Source of the DNA: Neoscytalidium dimidiatum
Lineage: Eukaryota; Ascomycota; Dothideomycetes; Botryosphaeriales; Botryosphaeriaceae
Reading direction: 5' to 3'
DNA length: 64,000 nucleotides
Assembly: GCA_037367355.1 (NCBI GenBank)
Contig: CM074695.1
Coordinates: 1,612,001-1,676,000, forward strand
The notes beneath the pieces were generated by a model. That model worked only from the letters and a program-made list of their open reading frames with translations, was not told where the DNA came from and made no database searches. Every line of letters begins with the position of its first letter. The stretch's first letter is position 1. The translations under genes were made by a program, and so were the position numbers. Shown one piece after another: positions 45,461 to 57,175 of the stretch.

Positions 45461-46335
45461 GCTGCTTTGTCGGCGTGTCGTCATTTGCCGTTAATGCCTC
45501 GTCGTAGCCTTTGACGGTGACGGACGGTACGAACGGCTTATGTCATCCGGCAACGAGCTGTCAACGAACCGTTTGACGTGACGTTCGCCACCCTGCTTGC
45601 CGACAGCAATCGGGGGAGAGAGGACTATCTGGCAGCCATGAAAGCCATGCAGGTCACCAAGCTTACACAACGTTCGCGTCCGGACGATGTCTATGCGCAA
45701 CTGCGTTGCCGATTGTGGGTCCGATTTCTTCTGCTACGGACATCAACAGGTATATCTCTGATACGGGATCCGTGCGAAATCTGCACCTATACTGCGCCAA
45801 CCCGTAATCAGAAAAAGAGAAGAAACGAGGGAAAAAAAGCATCATCAAAATGCCGCAGTTTCCCTATTTGTCCATATTTTCGTATATACTCGTATCGACG
45901 TAATACAAGAAGGGCTTTTCTTTGATAAGAGTAAGAATTGAATCAAGAGAGGATCTTCCCTGAGTAGTAGGCAAGGCCAAGAAGAGAAGCGCAAATGTGG
46001 ATGCAAGAAGAGGATGAAAACGGTCCCTCGATAAGAGATGAGCAGTGGAAAAAGGGAGCAGTCAATGCCGCCTTGCATGCAGACTCAGAACCGAATGCTT
46101 AAGAAAATTGAAAAGACAAAAGCTCCAAACAATGCATCTCATAACTCATGCACCATTCCCGGAAAAGCGGAAGGAAAAAAAAAAAAACCAATTCCGTCAC
46201 CATATCTGACAGCCAACACTTTGAGGACGAAAGTGTCCCTACGAAGAAAACAAATTCACATTGATAAGTGAGGAAAAAGCAGAAGAAGGTCCCTATTGGC
46301 AGGAAGAAACGCATGAGACTCGAGCACTAGCAAGT

Positions 46336-47596
46336 TCATCCCGACTCGTCGCTCACACACGGGCTCGTCGCGGGCAACTCGAGCGGATACTCGCCATCGC
46401 CGCGGACGACCTGGTCGCCGGGGTTCGGGTACTTGAGCTCGGCGCTCGTCAGGGGCAGCTTGCAGTCATGCCAGATGGGATCGGGGATGAACAGGTCGGA
46501 CCTCGCGGCCCAGGCGGCGGCGCGCTTCTGGCGCAGGGCAGTCTTTTTTTCCTGCTCGCGTCGCTTGTTGACATCGAAGGCGGAGGCGACGTGGCGGTGG
46601 ACGTGGCGCGAGTGGGCGCTGCGCTTCTTCTTATTGTTGTCGATGGGTTGCGGCTGCTTCCAGCACTTGCAGTCGCAGCCGCTGGCCTCGTAGGCGTCCT
46701 CGCTGTCGGTGGTGGTGGAGGCGGTTTCGCAGTCGCAGCTGCACCATTCGAGGGCGAATTGCTTGGCGCCGCCGTTGACGGGCTTGCCTGAGGGGGTCGG
46801 AGTGGAGGCGGCTTGAGTGGTTGACTGGGTCACGGATGCGGTCGAGGGCTCAGGAGCGGCAGAGGACGAGGCGGGGAGCGTGGTTGCTAGAGCGTAGGAG
46901 GGGGAGGCTGAGGAGGACGCGTCGCTGCCACTGTCCTCGTCGTTCGTGATGGTCACGGCGGCACAGTTCATGGTGAATTCCTGGAAGAGCATCAGTCATA
47001 GCCAAGAGATGTCTGTGGAGAGTAGGCGAACCTGCTCGCGATTGATCCAGGTCCATGCGAACAAGACGTCTCCGGAAGGCAACTCCTCGGGGACGGTGAG
47101 GTCGAAGTCCTGACCGGAGCCGAGCTCACTGTTGCGATGCGGACAGTTGCCCTCGTACGAAGCGGCGACCTTGAAGGTCTTGCCTCCGTCAGTGGAGAAG
47201 CCAACCTGGCAGGAGCCGCCATAATGCGTGCCTGGATATGCCGGTGATCAGTGCCGGTTCACAAGTGCATGCTGAGAGTGTGACAGGGAACCTACCGCCA
47301 AGGTCGTTCAAAGTGATCTTGGGATCGCCAGTGATGTTCCAGGTGACCTTGGAGCCAGCGGCCCAGGTAGCTACAGGGGCACCCTCAGGAGTTCCGAGTA
47401 GGCTGAGGTAGCCGCGGCACATCTGCTTGGTGTCCTCCCTACCGCAGCATCCTGCAGGATACACGTAGATGTTGTCGGCAGGACCGGTGCGGTGGGGGTT
47501 GTTGCTGGCGTTGAAGGGCGGAGGGTATTCTAACTGCATATGTGCTTGCACGGCGGTCAAGCCGTAGACGGCTAGGAGCAAGAGTGTGGCGAACAT
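46336..47596 (-). CDS. AA11-like lytic polysaccharide monooxygenase, secreted
   Basis: Three exons: 47296-47596, 47032-47231 and 46336-46980 (complement), 381 residues. An 18-residue signal peptide (MFATLLLLAVYGLTAVQA) is followed directly by His19, which would become the N-terminal histidine of the copper brace. The second ligand is probably His in GTHYGGSCQVGFSTDGGKTF (about residue 103), where known AA11 proteins have a Gly-rich HGGGSC-type motif. RGYLSLLGTPEGAPVATW, VPEELPSGDVLFAWTWINR and MNCAAVTI also match AA11 enzymes, which oxidatively cleave chitin. A Ser/Thr linker leads to a Cys-rich, charged C-terminal part (CSCDCETAS, CDCKCW, final KYPNPGDQVVRGDGEY). The role may be chitin turnover or remodelling of the fungus's own wall. 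Substrate is inferred from family. Confidence 0.88.
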
Positions 47597-50500
47597 GGTG
47601 GAGAAGGGTTTAAACGTGTTGTGGAGTGGAGGGAGGGTCGATTGGCCGGACAAGATCTTTTTTGGGGGATCTCAATGGGAAGAAGTGAAGCGAAGGCAGT
47701 TCGAGGAAGAAGAAGAAGAAGAAGGAGAAGAGGAAGGGATCCTCTTCGATGCTTCTGGAACAAGACAGTCACCAGGGCGTGGAAAGAAATGAAGGGAAGC
47801 CAGAGGCAAAGGGGACCTGAAGGAAAGTCAAAAAGCGGCAAGCGGATCAACCGCGCTCACGCTCACAATGGAGGCAAGCCTCTCTCGAAGGGGGAAAAAA
47901 AAAACACACAAAAAGAAGAGATAGGGTTGCGATGTGCGCAAGGGCGGGATGACGCACGTCAACAACCGAGCACAAAGAGGAAAGAGGCAGGGTCGGGCAG
48001 GACACATGAGGCAGGGCGACGGTCCGGTATTAAACATGTTGGGCTAGGTGGCCCTTCTCGCCTCCGCAGATCTGCGGGATCGGCTGGGTTGGGTGACAGG
48101 CAGGCGGGAGAGGAAGCAAGCGAAGCAGAGAAGAACGAAGCCTTTCCTGTTCCTTCTCAGTGGGCGGCTCGCAGGCGTGTTTGGCGGGCGGCAAGCGGGA
48201 GAGGCCAGGATGGCGATGGCGGCTCGGGCAGCCTCCTTGTTTCACGCTGCACAAGTGCAGGCCGCCGACGACCAGTGACTTGGCCGGGCGCCGCGCCAGG
48301 TCCGTCAGGCAGCCCCGCCGCCTGTGCAGTCTGCAGCCGTTGCATTACAGACGGTCAGGAATTGCAGAAGGGACGAGGAAGGCAGAGCGCGGGCGGCCAG
48401 ACGAAAAGCGCCGCGCCGGGACCCTCGGGCCTCCCGCCAGCACCAGCGAGCCTCGCTCCACCAACCATCCTCCCGCCGCGCCTCCGCTCCCTGTCCGCCC
48501 TCAAACAGCTCGCTGTCAACTCGCCGCCCTCAGCTCCGTTGCGCATGCTGAACAGCCGACACCCTGTCGTCAGGTCAGCCGCCTCGTGCGCGCGTGCAGC
48601 CGCAGTGTCGACGAGAAACAAACCTCGTTCTCCCCCAAACGAGAAGCAGTAGCCGATGCTGTGTCCGCTTTCGCTTTTTCTCACGTTGACGACAGAAATT
48701 GCCAATGGTCTAACTACCCCTCCCCTCTCTCCACGGTGTTTCAGAGTGGTGATAGTCTTGAATAAAGTGCTCCTGGCCCTCTCACAAGCCGGTGTTCCCC
48801 CCATCGAATTTACCATATGCCCTATCACCGAGCTTTTTAGCCTGCAAAATCCTGCAATAATATCGCCATTTGGCTTCTTCTTAGTCGAAGTAACAATCCA
48901 CCTCATTTCCCGTCGCGCGAAAGCCCTGCTGCTACACCGTAACATCACACCAGGGCAGTCGAAGCAGCCGTCCGGACGTAAATGTCGTGCAAGTCGGTGA
49001 AGTCTACGTCCGGACGACTGCTTCAACTGCCCATCAACCTTCATCTGAGTGTTTGCCCTCTTGAAAGGCCTCCACCGCGAACCGAAGGATCCATCTTCTT
49101 TTCCTTCGCCGCCGGCTGTGGGGTGAAGAAAAAAAAAAAAAAAAGAGGGTGCAGACTTGTCTCACAGAAGAAACAAACAAGAAGAACCGCCGCGCCGATC
49201 AAACACGCCTAAACCGCCTGTGTGCTCCACTGCAGTCTCCCCAAAAAGGCGCCCTGGCATCTGACTCCGGTTGAGAGATGCCAGCTAGTCACAGCACTTG
49301 CGCACCGTTCGAGCACGACACGTAGCATCCGCGGGCTAGGAATCCTGCGCCGTTGGACTAGAAGCCTATGATGCGGGGAAAGCAAGATGGGAAGGATCTT
49401 GCATTTTGCAGCGAACAACCCTGCCGATGGTGGCCAGGCACAGGCACAGCTACTGGTGCAGGGACAAGGTACAGTACGCCAACTGCACCTTTGTCCAACC
49501 AAGCTTTCCGGCACAATCTCCACCGAAACGGCTTTGCATCACCTACAAACAGCTATACGAACACAAAAAGGGGGGGTTGGGGAAATAACAATCAAGCTCG
49601 TACAGCGTAGCGTAGATCTATGCGGTTAAACAGGTGCCCCTAAGCAAGGGAGAGGGGGAAAAGGAAAAGTATAACTGCCGATCATCCGCATGGAATGGAA
49701 ACCCACAAAAAAAAAAAGAAAACGAGGATTCAAGAAGCAATGTAAGGCCCCATCAGACAGGCTCACTCAAAGCGGCATGAGGCCGTACAATGCCCAAAAA
49801 GAAACAAAGAGAAGGCCGAATGACGACACACCCACCCTTCGCAGAAAGCAGCGTCCTTTGGAGGGAAAAAAACAAGGACCCATAGACCCGGATACGTGAT
49901 GCCCCACCACGCAGCCCATGAGATGCATGGCCTGCATACAACCGGGGGTGTTCGATGTCGTACAAATTAATTTCTACCACCCACGCACATAATGCTTTTG
50001 CATGATCTCCTGCGCATCAATTGTGACCTCTCACTTGTGCCGTCAATACCAAATGATCATCAAATCCACCCGATACGAGAGCCGATTTCATGATGGCGCA
50101 ATCCTGAGATTCTCCAGATCCACATCAATACTCTCACTTGTTGCCAGCTTCGTGTGCTGTTGAAAAGGATATATACTCGCAAATCATCATTCTCCTAAAG
50201 CTCCACTAACTTCTATCCCGTGCAAGCGATGCTTTCTCTCAAGACTCCCTCCCCTGGAGAAGATACAAAGGTAGTAGGTAAGAGAAAGGTTTATTGATGA
50301 CTGTTCCCATGCGCGGATGATATAGTGAGAGAGGGGGAAAGAGAAATAGATCCGTCATCCATCCATCATCGCTCCCGATCGGTTTGAAATTTCTTTTCCC
50401 AACATAGGCACCGTCCACCATCATTCATCATCTTCTTTACGAGAGCTCAAGAAAAGACACAGCAGGAAGGGGGAAGAATGAGACTTAGTCCCAATCCACA

Positions 50501-51374
50501 TCCATATCCCATGTCTCATATGGAATCAGGGGTTTCACAACATGGGAGCCAAAAAAGATAAGAAAAAAAAAACAGGAGAAAGAAAGACCCTAATCCCACA
50601 ACAAGAAGTATGTTGAGTGAAAAGAGGGAAGCAAAGATTCTCCGTGCTATATGTGAGAGAGGGAGAGAGGCACGAGTCAAAGCTAAAACCACCATAAAGA
50701 GAAACCAGTCACAGTTCTCCCTGTCTGATGATTCAAACGCCGAGGGGGAAAAGGGATACACGAACAGGCTCGGGGAATACATGATTTGAAGGAGTTTTTG
50801 GGGAATCATAATTCGATGACTAAGGTAGTTGAGGGTGGATGAAAACTGAAAGGGCTATGGGGAGAGGTGGAGTGATCCGACTCTTTTCTTCGCCAAATCC
50901 TCCTTACATGATCCTGGGGCATACATGACGTTTTAGGGTGTGGCGAGTTGGGGAAGTTCGTGAGGCGTGCTTGAACGTTAGCAAGGGCTTCGGTCGAGTG
51001 CTGTGTGATGTGTGTTTCGGGGCGGGTTTGCATAATCGGTGTCGGATGGGGCACGTCTGCGGTTGTGTCGAAGAACTCGGGGAGTCGAGGTGGAGCGGAG
51101 CGCATGATAATCGAAGTATCTGGCATCACAATGGCCAACGGTCCGGGGTGAAGCTCATCTGCATCGTGATCCAGATGTCGCCAGATGCCGAGTTGATCTG
51201 AACGATCTTCGAATTCGACTCTTCGCGGACCTCGGAGCGTCCTTCCGTCTAGGCGACTCTGGACTCGGAGATCCTTCCTCCCTCATCCTTGGGATACTCG
51301 TCATGTCTACCGCTTATGGTCAGGATGCAGTAGCATGCACAAGTCCCAGTGTGGGGTTGCTTTGTTCAAATGAT
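47597..51374. other. Intergenic region of about 3.8 kb
   Basis: No gene recognised between the LPMO start and the Kap95 3' end. A 343-codon plus frame (47621-48652) starts at GTG, is low-complexity and has no motif. An 80-base palindromic element lies at 48953-49032, and an A15 run near 49130-49144. 49.6-50.8 kb is A/G-rich with short frames only. Confidence 0.45.
48953..49032. repeat. 80-base palindromic element, copy 1
   Basis: Two 28-base arms (48953-48980 and 49005-49032) are inverted copies matching at 26 of 28 positions, separated by 24 bases. The outer ends read GGGCAGT(C/T)GAAGCAG and the inner parts contain the self-complementary CGTCCGGACG. Related copies occur at about 57.9 and 62.5 kb. 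The form is that of a tiny MITE or paired transposon ends. Confidence 0.75.
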
Positions 51375-54300
51375 TCAAGCCATCTGGCCGGAAGCACCGC
51401 CTGTAGATACTATATATCAGTGTGTCGTTCACTAGATGGCATGTTTATATAGCAATATCGATGTTCTTCAGGATTCTCAGATACGAAGATCCCAAAGGTA
51501 GTCGAAGGAACACTCGTAAAATGTCCTTTCGAAATCGAAAGCGAAGGATTTATAAGACGTACCGATTTGACGCTTGATCTGCTCGCGAGCCCAGCGGGCG
51601 GTGTCGATCGTGCGAGGTGAGAAGTCCTTGTTGGCCTTGGTCTCCCTGGCCATGGCCATGATCCACTCAGAGCGGAAGAGCTCAGCGAACTCGCCGTTGG
51701 GAAAGGCATCCGCAAGATCACTGTCGGCAGTCAGGAAAAGATTTTCTACTAGATCATTTGCGCAACTTACCCGATGACACCCATCGACGAGCGCATCAAC
51801 GCCTCAGTCCGGTTGGCGTCAGTGTGAACGGTGTGCAACAGAGCGAAGATGGCCTCAACGTAGGGAACGAGCAGGCTTTCTATATGGTGTAAGTAAGATT
51901 CTCGAGCTAAGGAGGCAGAGTAGTAACTTACGCTTGCCGCCAAGCTTCATGGCCATAATGGCACCGTCCCACGCATCCATGATACCCTCACGGAGCGATA
52001 CAATGTAGTCGAGCATCTCAAAGGACGTGTCCTGGTTGAAGTTGACCTGCGCAGCCTGGATCAAGACCTGAGCAACGACTGAAAGGTAGGTCTCGAAGTG
52101 ACCGCCAATAGCGTGAGCAATGTCACCGAAGCACTGCAGGATAGCAGGCTTGAATTGGTTGCCAAGAGTGGGGCTCCTCAGGTTGTTCAGGAGGTAGTTC
52201 ATAAAGGCGTCGCAGAAAGGCTGGACCTTCTCGCCGAGCGAACGGGTGATATCGCTGACAAGACCGATGGCCATGGAGCAGATGGCGGGCTCCTCTTGGT
52301 TGCCGAGAGCGTTGTACAGGTATGGAGCGAAGGCCTCCATGTACTTCAGGAAGTCCTCCTCCAATGCGTTGGCAAGGGAGCCAATGGCAGCCAGAACCGC
52401 ATCAGGCACACTCGACTTCCCACCCGAAACCGAAAGCAACTGCAGAAGAACTTGCATGATACGATCGGCCTGAGGCTTGATCTCAATTTCCAACCTCTGG
52501 ACAATAGCCTGGAAGAAAAAAAAAATCAGATCCCGCTGGATTTTGATACAGGTATTTAAATGCTTACCATGACGACACTGGTCAGGCTCGTCTGCATCTC
52601 CTCAAGGGTCATCTTGTCCTCGATGCTGACGACCTGGGACTGCATTGGGACAGTCTTCTCAAGGCGCTCTAGAATCACATTCGAAAGGTGGCCAACCATG
52701 CTCAAGCTGTCGCTCGCCGAGTTCATGACGAAAGAATTGAGCACCTCGTAGGCAGCGGTGCGCAGTTGATTATCAGCATCAGCCCTAGTAACAATTGTCA
52801 GTATCTTCATTCATATGTTTGATAGGTAATCGACAGACCTCTCAGTCACCTGCAACAAGTGGGTTACGCTAGCCTGGAAGTGCGGGGACAGAGCGTTGGT
52901 CGGAGAGCCGGGAATACCAGCAAAGCGGTCTGCGAGGTTCATGAGAGCCCAGCAGCAGGAAGAAGCCATCTTAGGGTGGCTTGCAAGGCCGGTGAAGAGG
53001 GATGAGATGAGTGGCTGAAGGTGGGAAGTGGCGTCGATTGACTCTGCGCAAGTCTCGCAGATGCGACCAAGAGCATAGGCCGTCGAATCCCTGACTTGGA
53101 TGACAGGGTCCTCCATCATACCGATCAGAACGGGCAGAGCCTGCTTGACCAGGGGGTCCAGCATCTTCTCCTCAGGGCCCTCCATGATTGCACCAAACGC
53201 CGATACCGCGGCATCACGGAAGTGCCAGTCCTCTGAACGGAGGTTCTTCTCAACGAAGGCAAGAACTGGAGGCACGACCGCGCTACCGACGGTCTGAGCC
53301 CAGAGCTGCAAGCACTGGTAGGCGGCACGGGAGACGTTGTACTCGTCATCAGCAGCGTCCTCGTCCTGCTTGGAGAGTAGCTCGAGGAGGACAGGGACGA
53401 CCTCCTGGGTTGCGACACGGGCGAAGTTGAAGAACTCACGGAGCTCGGTCGAGCCCTCTGCGTTTGCCTGGTCGCCGGATTAGTAAAAATAAATCCGCTG
53501 TCGAAAACCTGGCAATGCGACTCACCTGAGCGTTGTCGTCCTCAATCGAGATCTCCTCCTCGCAGACGGTGCACCAAAACTCAATTGCAAGCTTGGCAAC
53601 GTCCTCCTCGTCGCTCTTCATGCCCTGAATAGTAAGGCCGAATAGAGCCTTTTCCATGTAGAAGCTCATCTTATCGTAGTACAGACCCATGATCCTGTTC
53701 AGGCAGCCGTACGCGCCCTGTTGAATGCGGGTGTCATCGGCCTGGGTAGCCTCGCAGATGACCTGCATGATGTAGTTCCGCTCGCCCTCATTCTCGAAGT
53801 TGGTGCGCACGAACTCGAGGGAGTCGCTGAGAGCAGAAATGGCAGCGCTCCGCACATCGATGTTGGTCTCCTCCTTGCGCGCACCCTGGACGACGGCGGT
53901 CAGGATGGCGTTAGAGTGGTGGGCAAGGCTCTCGCGGAGCTCGCCATCCTCGGTGTCGCAGATAAAACCGATCGTCGTCAACGATGCCTGCTTCTGGTGA
54001 TCCGCGCCCTTGCCGACGTTTTCCACCAGGGCGGGCATCAGCTCCGGCCACATGTTCTGCGGGATCTCGATGGCGGCGATAGCGGCAATGAACTGGGCAG
54101 CGGAGTTTCCTGCGCGGCCATCGCTGGATGCCAGGGTCTGTAGAGCCAGGTTCTTCACCGTTGTCCGGATCTGCTCAGGCTGGTTCAACCATCTTGCCTG
54201 CACCTCCCGTAACCTGGTGTACTCGCGCGCGGTGAAGGAGTTCTTGAGAGCCAGTGCGGCGGCGGTCCGGATATGAGGTTGCGCCGACTCGTTGGCGAGT

Positions 54301-54580
54301 TCTGTAGCGAGGGTGGTGAGGTAGCCAGACTGCGAGATATGCGGGTCAGCAAAATTGCACATCTCGGGCCCCGGGGGGGGGGGGGTCGGGCGGGGCACGC
54401 CCAGGGAGGGTGAGACGCACGAAGTCGGCCTCGGCGGCCTGGGTGAGCTGCTGCTCGGCATTGGTACGGATCGTGGCGTCTGTTCTGGGGGATCAGTAGG
54501 GCATGTTCTGGGCTGAGGCTCGGTATACGATGCGGCGTACCTGGAGACAGCGTCCCCTCGAGCACCTGGTTGACGTCCAT
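51375..54580 (-). CDS. kap95: Importin subunit beta-1 (Kap95)
   Basis: Nine exons (complement): 54541-54580, 54421-54479, 53526-54329, 52839-53467, 52568-52784, 51932-52508, 51771-51879, 51563-51720 and 51375-51400, giving 872 residues in one frame, normal for the family. It carries cargo bound to importin alpha through the nuclear pore and is released by Ran-GTP. The chain is a superhelix of about 19 HEAT repeats. Recognisable pieces are the N-terminal MDVNQVLEGTLSPDATIR, ATELANESAQPHIRTAAALA, AIEFWCTVCEEEI, the acidic helix segment DEDAADDEYNVSRAAYQC, and the SVMGVIGDLADAFP-like end (here SSMGVIGDLADAFPNG). The last exon has 26 bases and encodes GGASGQMA after an intron of 162 bases. Reading through instead would add a different 23-residue tail. 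Donors GTCTGT and GTACGT are used. Confidence 0.97.
54373..54385. repeat. G13 homopolymer in a Kap95 intron
   Basis: Thirteen Gs (C13 in the transcript) inside intron 2 (54330-54420) of the importin beta gene. Confidence 0.85.
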
Positions 54581-55357
54581 GGTGGGGCGGTTCGATTACG
54601 ACTAGGCGGAAGAAGGGTGACTGGAGGGTGGATTAGGCGCAGCGCTGGGGGCGAGCCAGTGGAGGTCGCGCGTTGTTGTGCGTGGTTTGGGCGTCGTTGC
54701 GTAGATGTGAGCAAGCGAAATCAAAACACGTGAAAGGTTGCCTTGTTGCGCTCGGGCAGCAGGCGAGCCCGCACGGGAAGAGAGAGAGGATTCGGACAAA
54801 GAAAAGAGCTCGTAGGAGAACGGCGTGCGAGAGCGGCCGAGCAAAGGCGAGGGAGAGAGAAGCAGGTGGAATGGATTGTTGTGTCTGGCAGGCGCCGTCG
54901 AGAGCAAATCATGCAGTGTTAGAGGGGCAACGATCCTCGCCGAAGAAAGTCCGCTCGTCATTTTGGCCCTGTGCTGCTGGCTTGCCGCGCACCTTGGGCC
55001 GCGCACCCAGGGCAGCGTGCCGCACCGCACGCACCGCACGCACAGTCGCTCAGAGCCCGCCCAGCGAGGCGTGCGAGCGCCCAGCAGCCCGAGCGCGTGC
55101 CCGTCATCATCGCTGCCTCGCGGCTCTGCGCCTGCGTCCGCGCCTGCGCCTGCGACCGTGTCTGTGCTCGTGCCTGTCGGCCGCTGCGGATGCGGATGCG
55201 GACGCGGGTGCGGACGCTGCGCTATTTGTATACACGACTGCCCTGCGGCTCCAACGTGGATTTGCGTGCGCCTTTCCCCGCGCTCCAGCGTGTACCTGTG
55301 CCCTCCCCACCAATGCCAGCCCAACCGCCTATGCACACGTATCTATATCTACAGATG
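54581..55357. other. Intergenic, Kap95 promoter and PP2C 3' end
   Basis: About 780 bases, C/G-rich with TGCGGA-type hexamer repeats near 55186-55220. The long plus frames seen across 54.7-55.8 kb are shadows running into the phosphatase gene. No separate gene. Confidence 0.5.
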
Positions 55358-57175
55358 CTACGTCCGCCCGCTGCGCGGATCCTCCGCTTCCTGCCTCCTC
55401 CAGTCCCGCAGCTCTTTGGTGCCAAGGCTGCCAAGCCCTCCTTCACTTCGACGCTCCCATCCACCCAGCCGCACCACCAGTGCCGTTGCGTTATCGCCGT
55501 CGCGGGACACCTCCGTCGCAAAGCTCACCAAGTCCCGTGCCCCCTGCTCTGGCGTTCGTGCCTCCTTGACAATGTCCACGATCTCCTGGTCGCTGAGTGT
55601 CCCGGACACGCCGTCCGAGATCATCACCATGAACGAGTACTCTGCTGGCGCAAGCTCGATGCGCCGGATCTCGGGCTCAGCCGAGACGCCCACTCTCTTG
55701 GAAGCCATGTCCCCGAAAGCGCGCGTGTTGGCGAGCCCGGAGATGCGCTCCTCCCCAAAGGAGTCCGTGGCAAACGCCGCCGCATACCGCCGTAACCGCT
55801 CAGCTTCCGATGGCAGTGACGGGTGATGGTTCGATGTTAAAGGGACTGGCTGGCCCGTTGCTGTATTGCACAAGATGATGCGCGTGTCTCCCACGTGCGC
55901 CGTGACGATAGTCGATGCGGAGCCGGGGTTCCAGAATGGAGCTGGCGTGGGGGTCGACACCATGGCAATGCTGCACGTGCTGCCTCCCTTGAAACGCCGT
56001 GGTCCACCGATCCTCTTTCCAGCTTGCGAAGGCCGGTCGAGGATGTCATCGTCGTTGATTGCGCGGTCTGCCACCACTACGTCCTCGTCAACCTTGTTGA
56101 CCTGCGCCGAGACGAAGTCGAAATCTGCCTTCAGGAAGGCGTAGGTCAGAACTGTCTCAATGCCGACTCCTTCTTTGACATCTTCCGAGATGTTGGTATG
56201 TTGCAGCTGTCGGCGCTGTACGACCTCCCTCTCCAATGTATGGCCCTTGCCGCCAGCCGACGTGGAGAAGAAGTCCGGCTTGAAACGTTTGAAGTATCCC
56301 CCGACCAGCTCACGCCAGGCAACGATAATTTGCCGCTCGAGCTCTTGCGCTTTCCGTACGTTCTCAGACTGCTTCACTGGGTCCGCCCCTTCTGGCGGCG
56401 GAGTCTGGTCGTCCCTCCCGCTTGGTGCTGACTCTCCATGCGAGGCGTCGGGTATTTTTGCGGGCTTGGTGCCTGGGGGCGTGTGCGTTTCGATTGCTCG
56501 AAGAGTTTCGCTACCACTGGGTGGTGTACTGCTGCCATCCGAAGGCTCGGGGTCACTGAGACTAGTCTTTTGCGGGAGACTGCTCTTGAGTTCGAATAGC
56601 CGGGTGCTTTGCTCCACGTACTCATGCAGCTGTTCTCTCAGGAAATCGCTGCATTCGTTGCCGCCATGGCCATCGAACACTCCAAAATAAAAGACTTGCG
56701 GGTCACCGCTAGCTGTTTCGGCCGGCGTGCCCTCGCCAACCCTCGCCTTGCTGCTTCGCGTCAATGAGATGGGCTGCCTCTTTGCGAACGCAGGAACGTC
56801 AATTGTGCCAGCCTGAAACGCATCCTCGTTGTAGGGGCGCTGGCCCCGCGACACGGAGACGCCGAAGTGGTGCTTTGCGCTGCGCAGAGGGATGCGCACA
56901 ACGGTAGTCTCGCGGGTGCCTCTGTAGGGCGGGGCAGCAGCAGGCGACCGGCTGCCGTCTTGCTGGGTATGCGGAGTGGATTTATCGCGGGGCAGCTTGT
57001 GGCCGGGGCCGGCGGAAGAGCGCTGGTCAGGATGCAGCGAGGATGAGGGTAGGTGGGTAACGAAGTACTCGTGGAAACAGCGGATTTGGATGCGCGGGCG
57101 ACGACGTGCAGTTGCGGATGTCAAGGTAGCAGGCCTGGTGCCGGCTCTGACGATGCGAATTGATGGCGTGGACAT
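55358..57175 (-). CDS. PP2C-type protein phosphatase, probably mitochondrial
   Basis: Single exon, 605 residues, ATG at 57175. The N-terminus (STPSIRIVRAGTRPATLTSA followed by TARRRPR) is basic, rich in Ser/Thr and free of acids, so a mitochondrial presequence is likely. PPM motifs appear in order: GVSVSRGQRPYNEDAF (about 105-120), VFYFGVFDGHGGNECSDFL (about 161-179) with the metal-binding Asp-Gly, VTAHVGDTRIILCN, and the late MISDGVSGTLSDQEIVDIV. A Ser/Thr/Pro-rich insert of about 70 residues and a charged loop separate the early motifs. The family removes phosphate from Ser/Thr with Mn2+ or Mg2+. Yeast mitochondrial homologues are Ptc5, Ptc6 and Ptc7; the layout seems nearest to Ptc6 (linked to mitophagy), but I am not sure. 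The C-terminus is long and charged. Confidence 0.9.
   Translation of the reverse strand: MSTPSIRIVRAGTRPATLTSATARRRPRIQIRCFHEYFVTHLPSSSLHPDQRSSAGPGHKLPRDKSTPHTQQDGSRSPAAAPPYRGTRETTVVRIPLRSAKHHFGVSVSRGQRPYNEDAFQAGTIDVPAFAKRQPISLTRSSKARVGEGTPAETASGDPQVFYFGVFDGHGGNECSDFLREQLHEYVEQSTRLFELKSSLPQKTSLSDPEPSDGSSTPPSGSETLRAIETHTPPGTKPAKIPDASHGESAPSGRDDQTPPPEGADPVKQSENVRKAQELERQIIVAWRELVGGYFKRFKPDFFSTSAGGKGHTLEREVVQRRQLQHTNISEDVKEGVGIETVLTYAFLKADFDFVSAQVNKVDEDVVVADRAINDDDILDRPSQAGKRIGGPRRFKGGSTCSIAMVSTPTPAPFWNPGSASTIVTAHVGDTRIILCNTATGQPVPLTSNHHPSLPSEAERLRRYAAAFATDSFGEERISGLANTRAFGDMASKRVGVSAEPEIRRIELAPAEYSFMVMISDGVSGTLSDQEIVDIVKEARTPEQGARDLVSFATEVSRDGDNATALVVRLGGWERRSEGGLGSLGTKELRDWRRQEAEDPRSGRT

Larger units (their letters stand above)
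44521..46335. other. Intergenic, Hsp104 3' UTR and repeat-like AT-rich DNA
   Basis: About 1.8 kb between convergent genes. 44521-44900 is the purine-rich 3' flank of Hsp104. An AT-rich, TpA-rich block at about 45240-45460 is listed separately. 45.9-46.3 kb is A-rich with short frames only. Confidence 0.45.

Noticed and set aside
47621..48652. 343-codon plus-strand frame
   Set aside because: It begins at GTG, not ATG, and is low-complexity; it lies in the LPMO promoter and an intergenic region.
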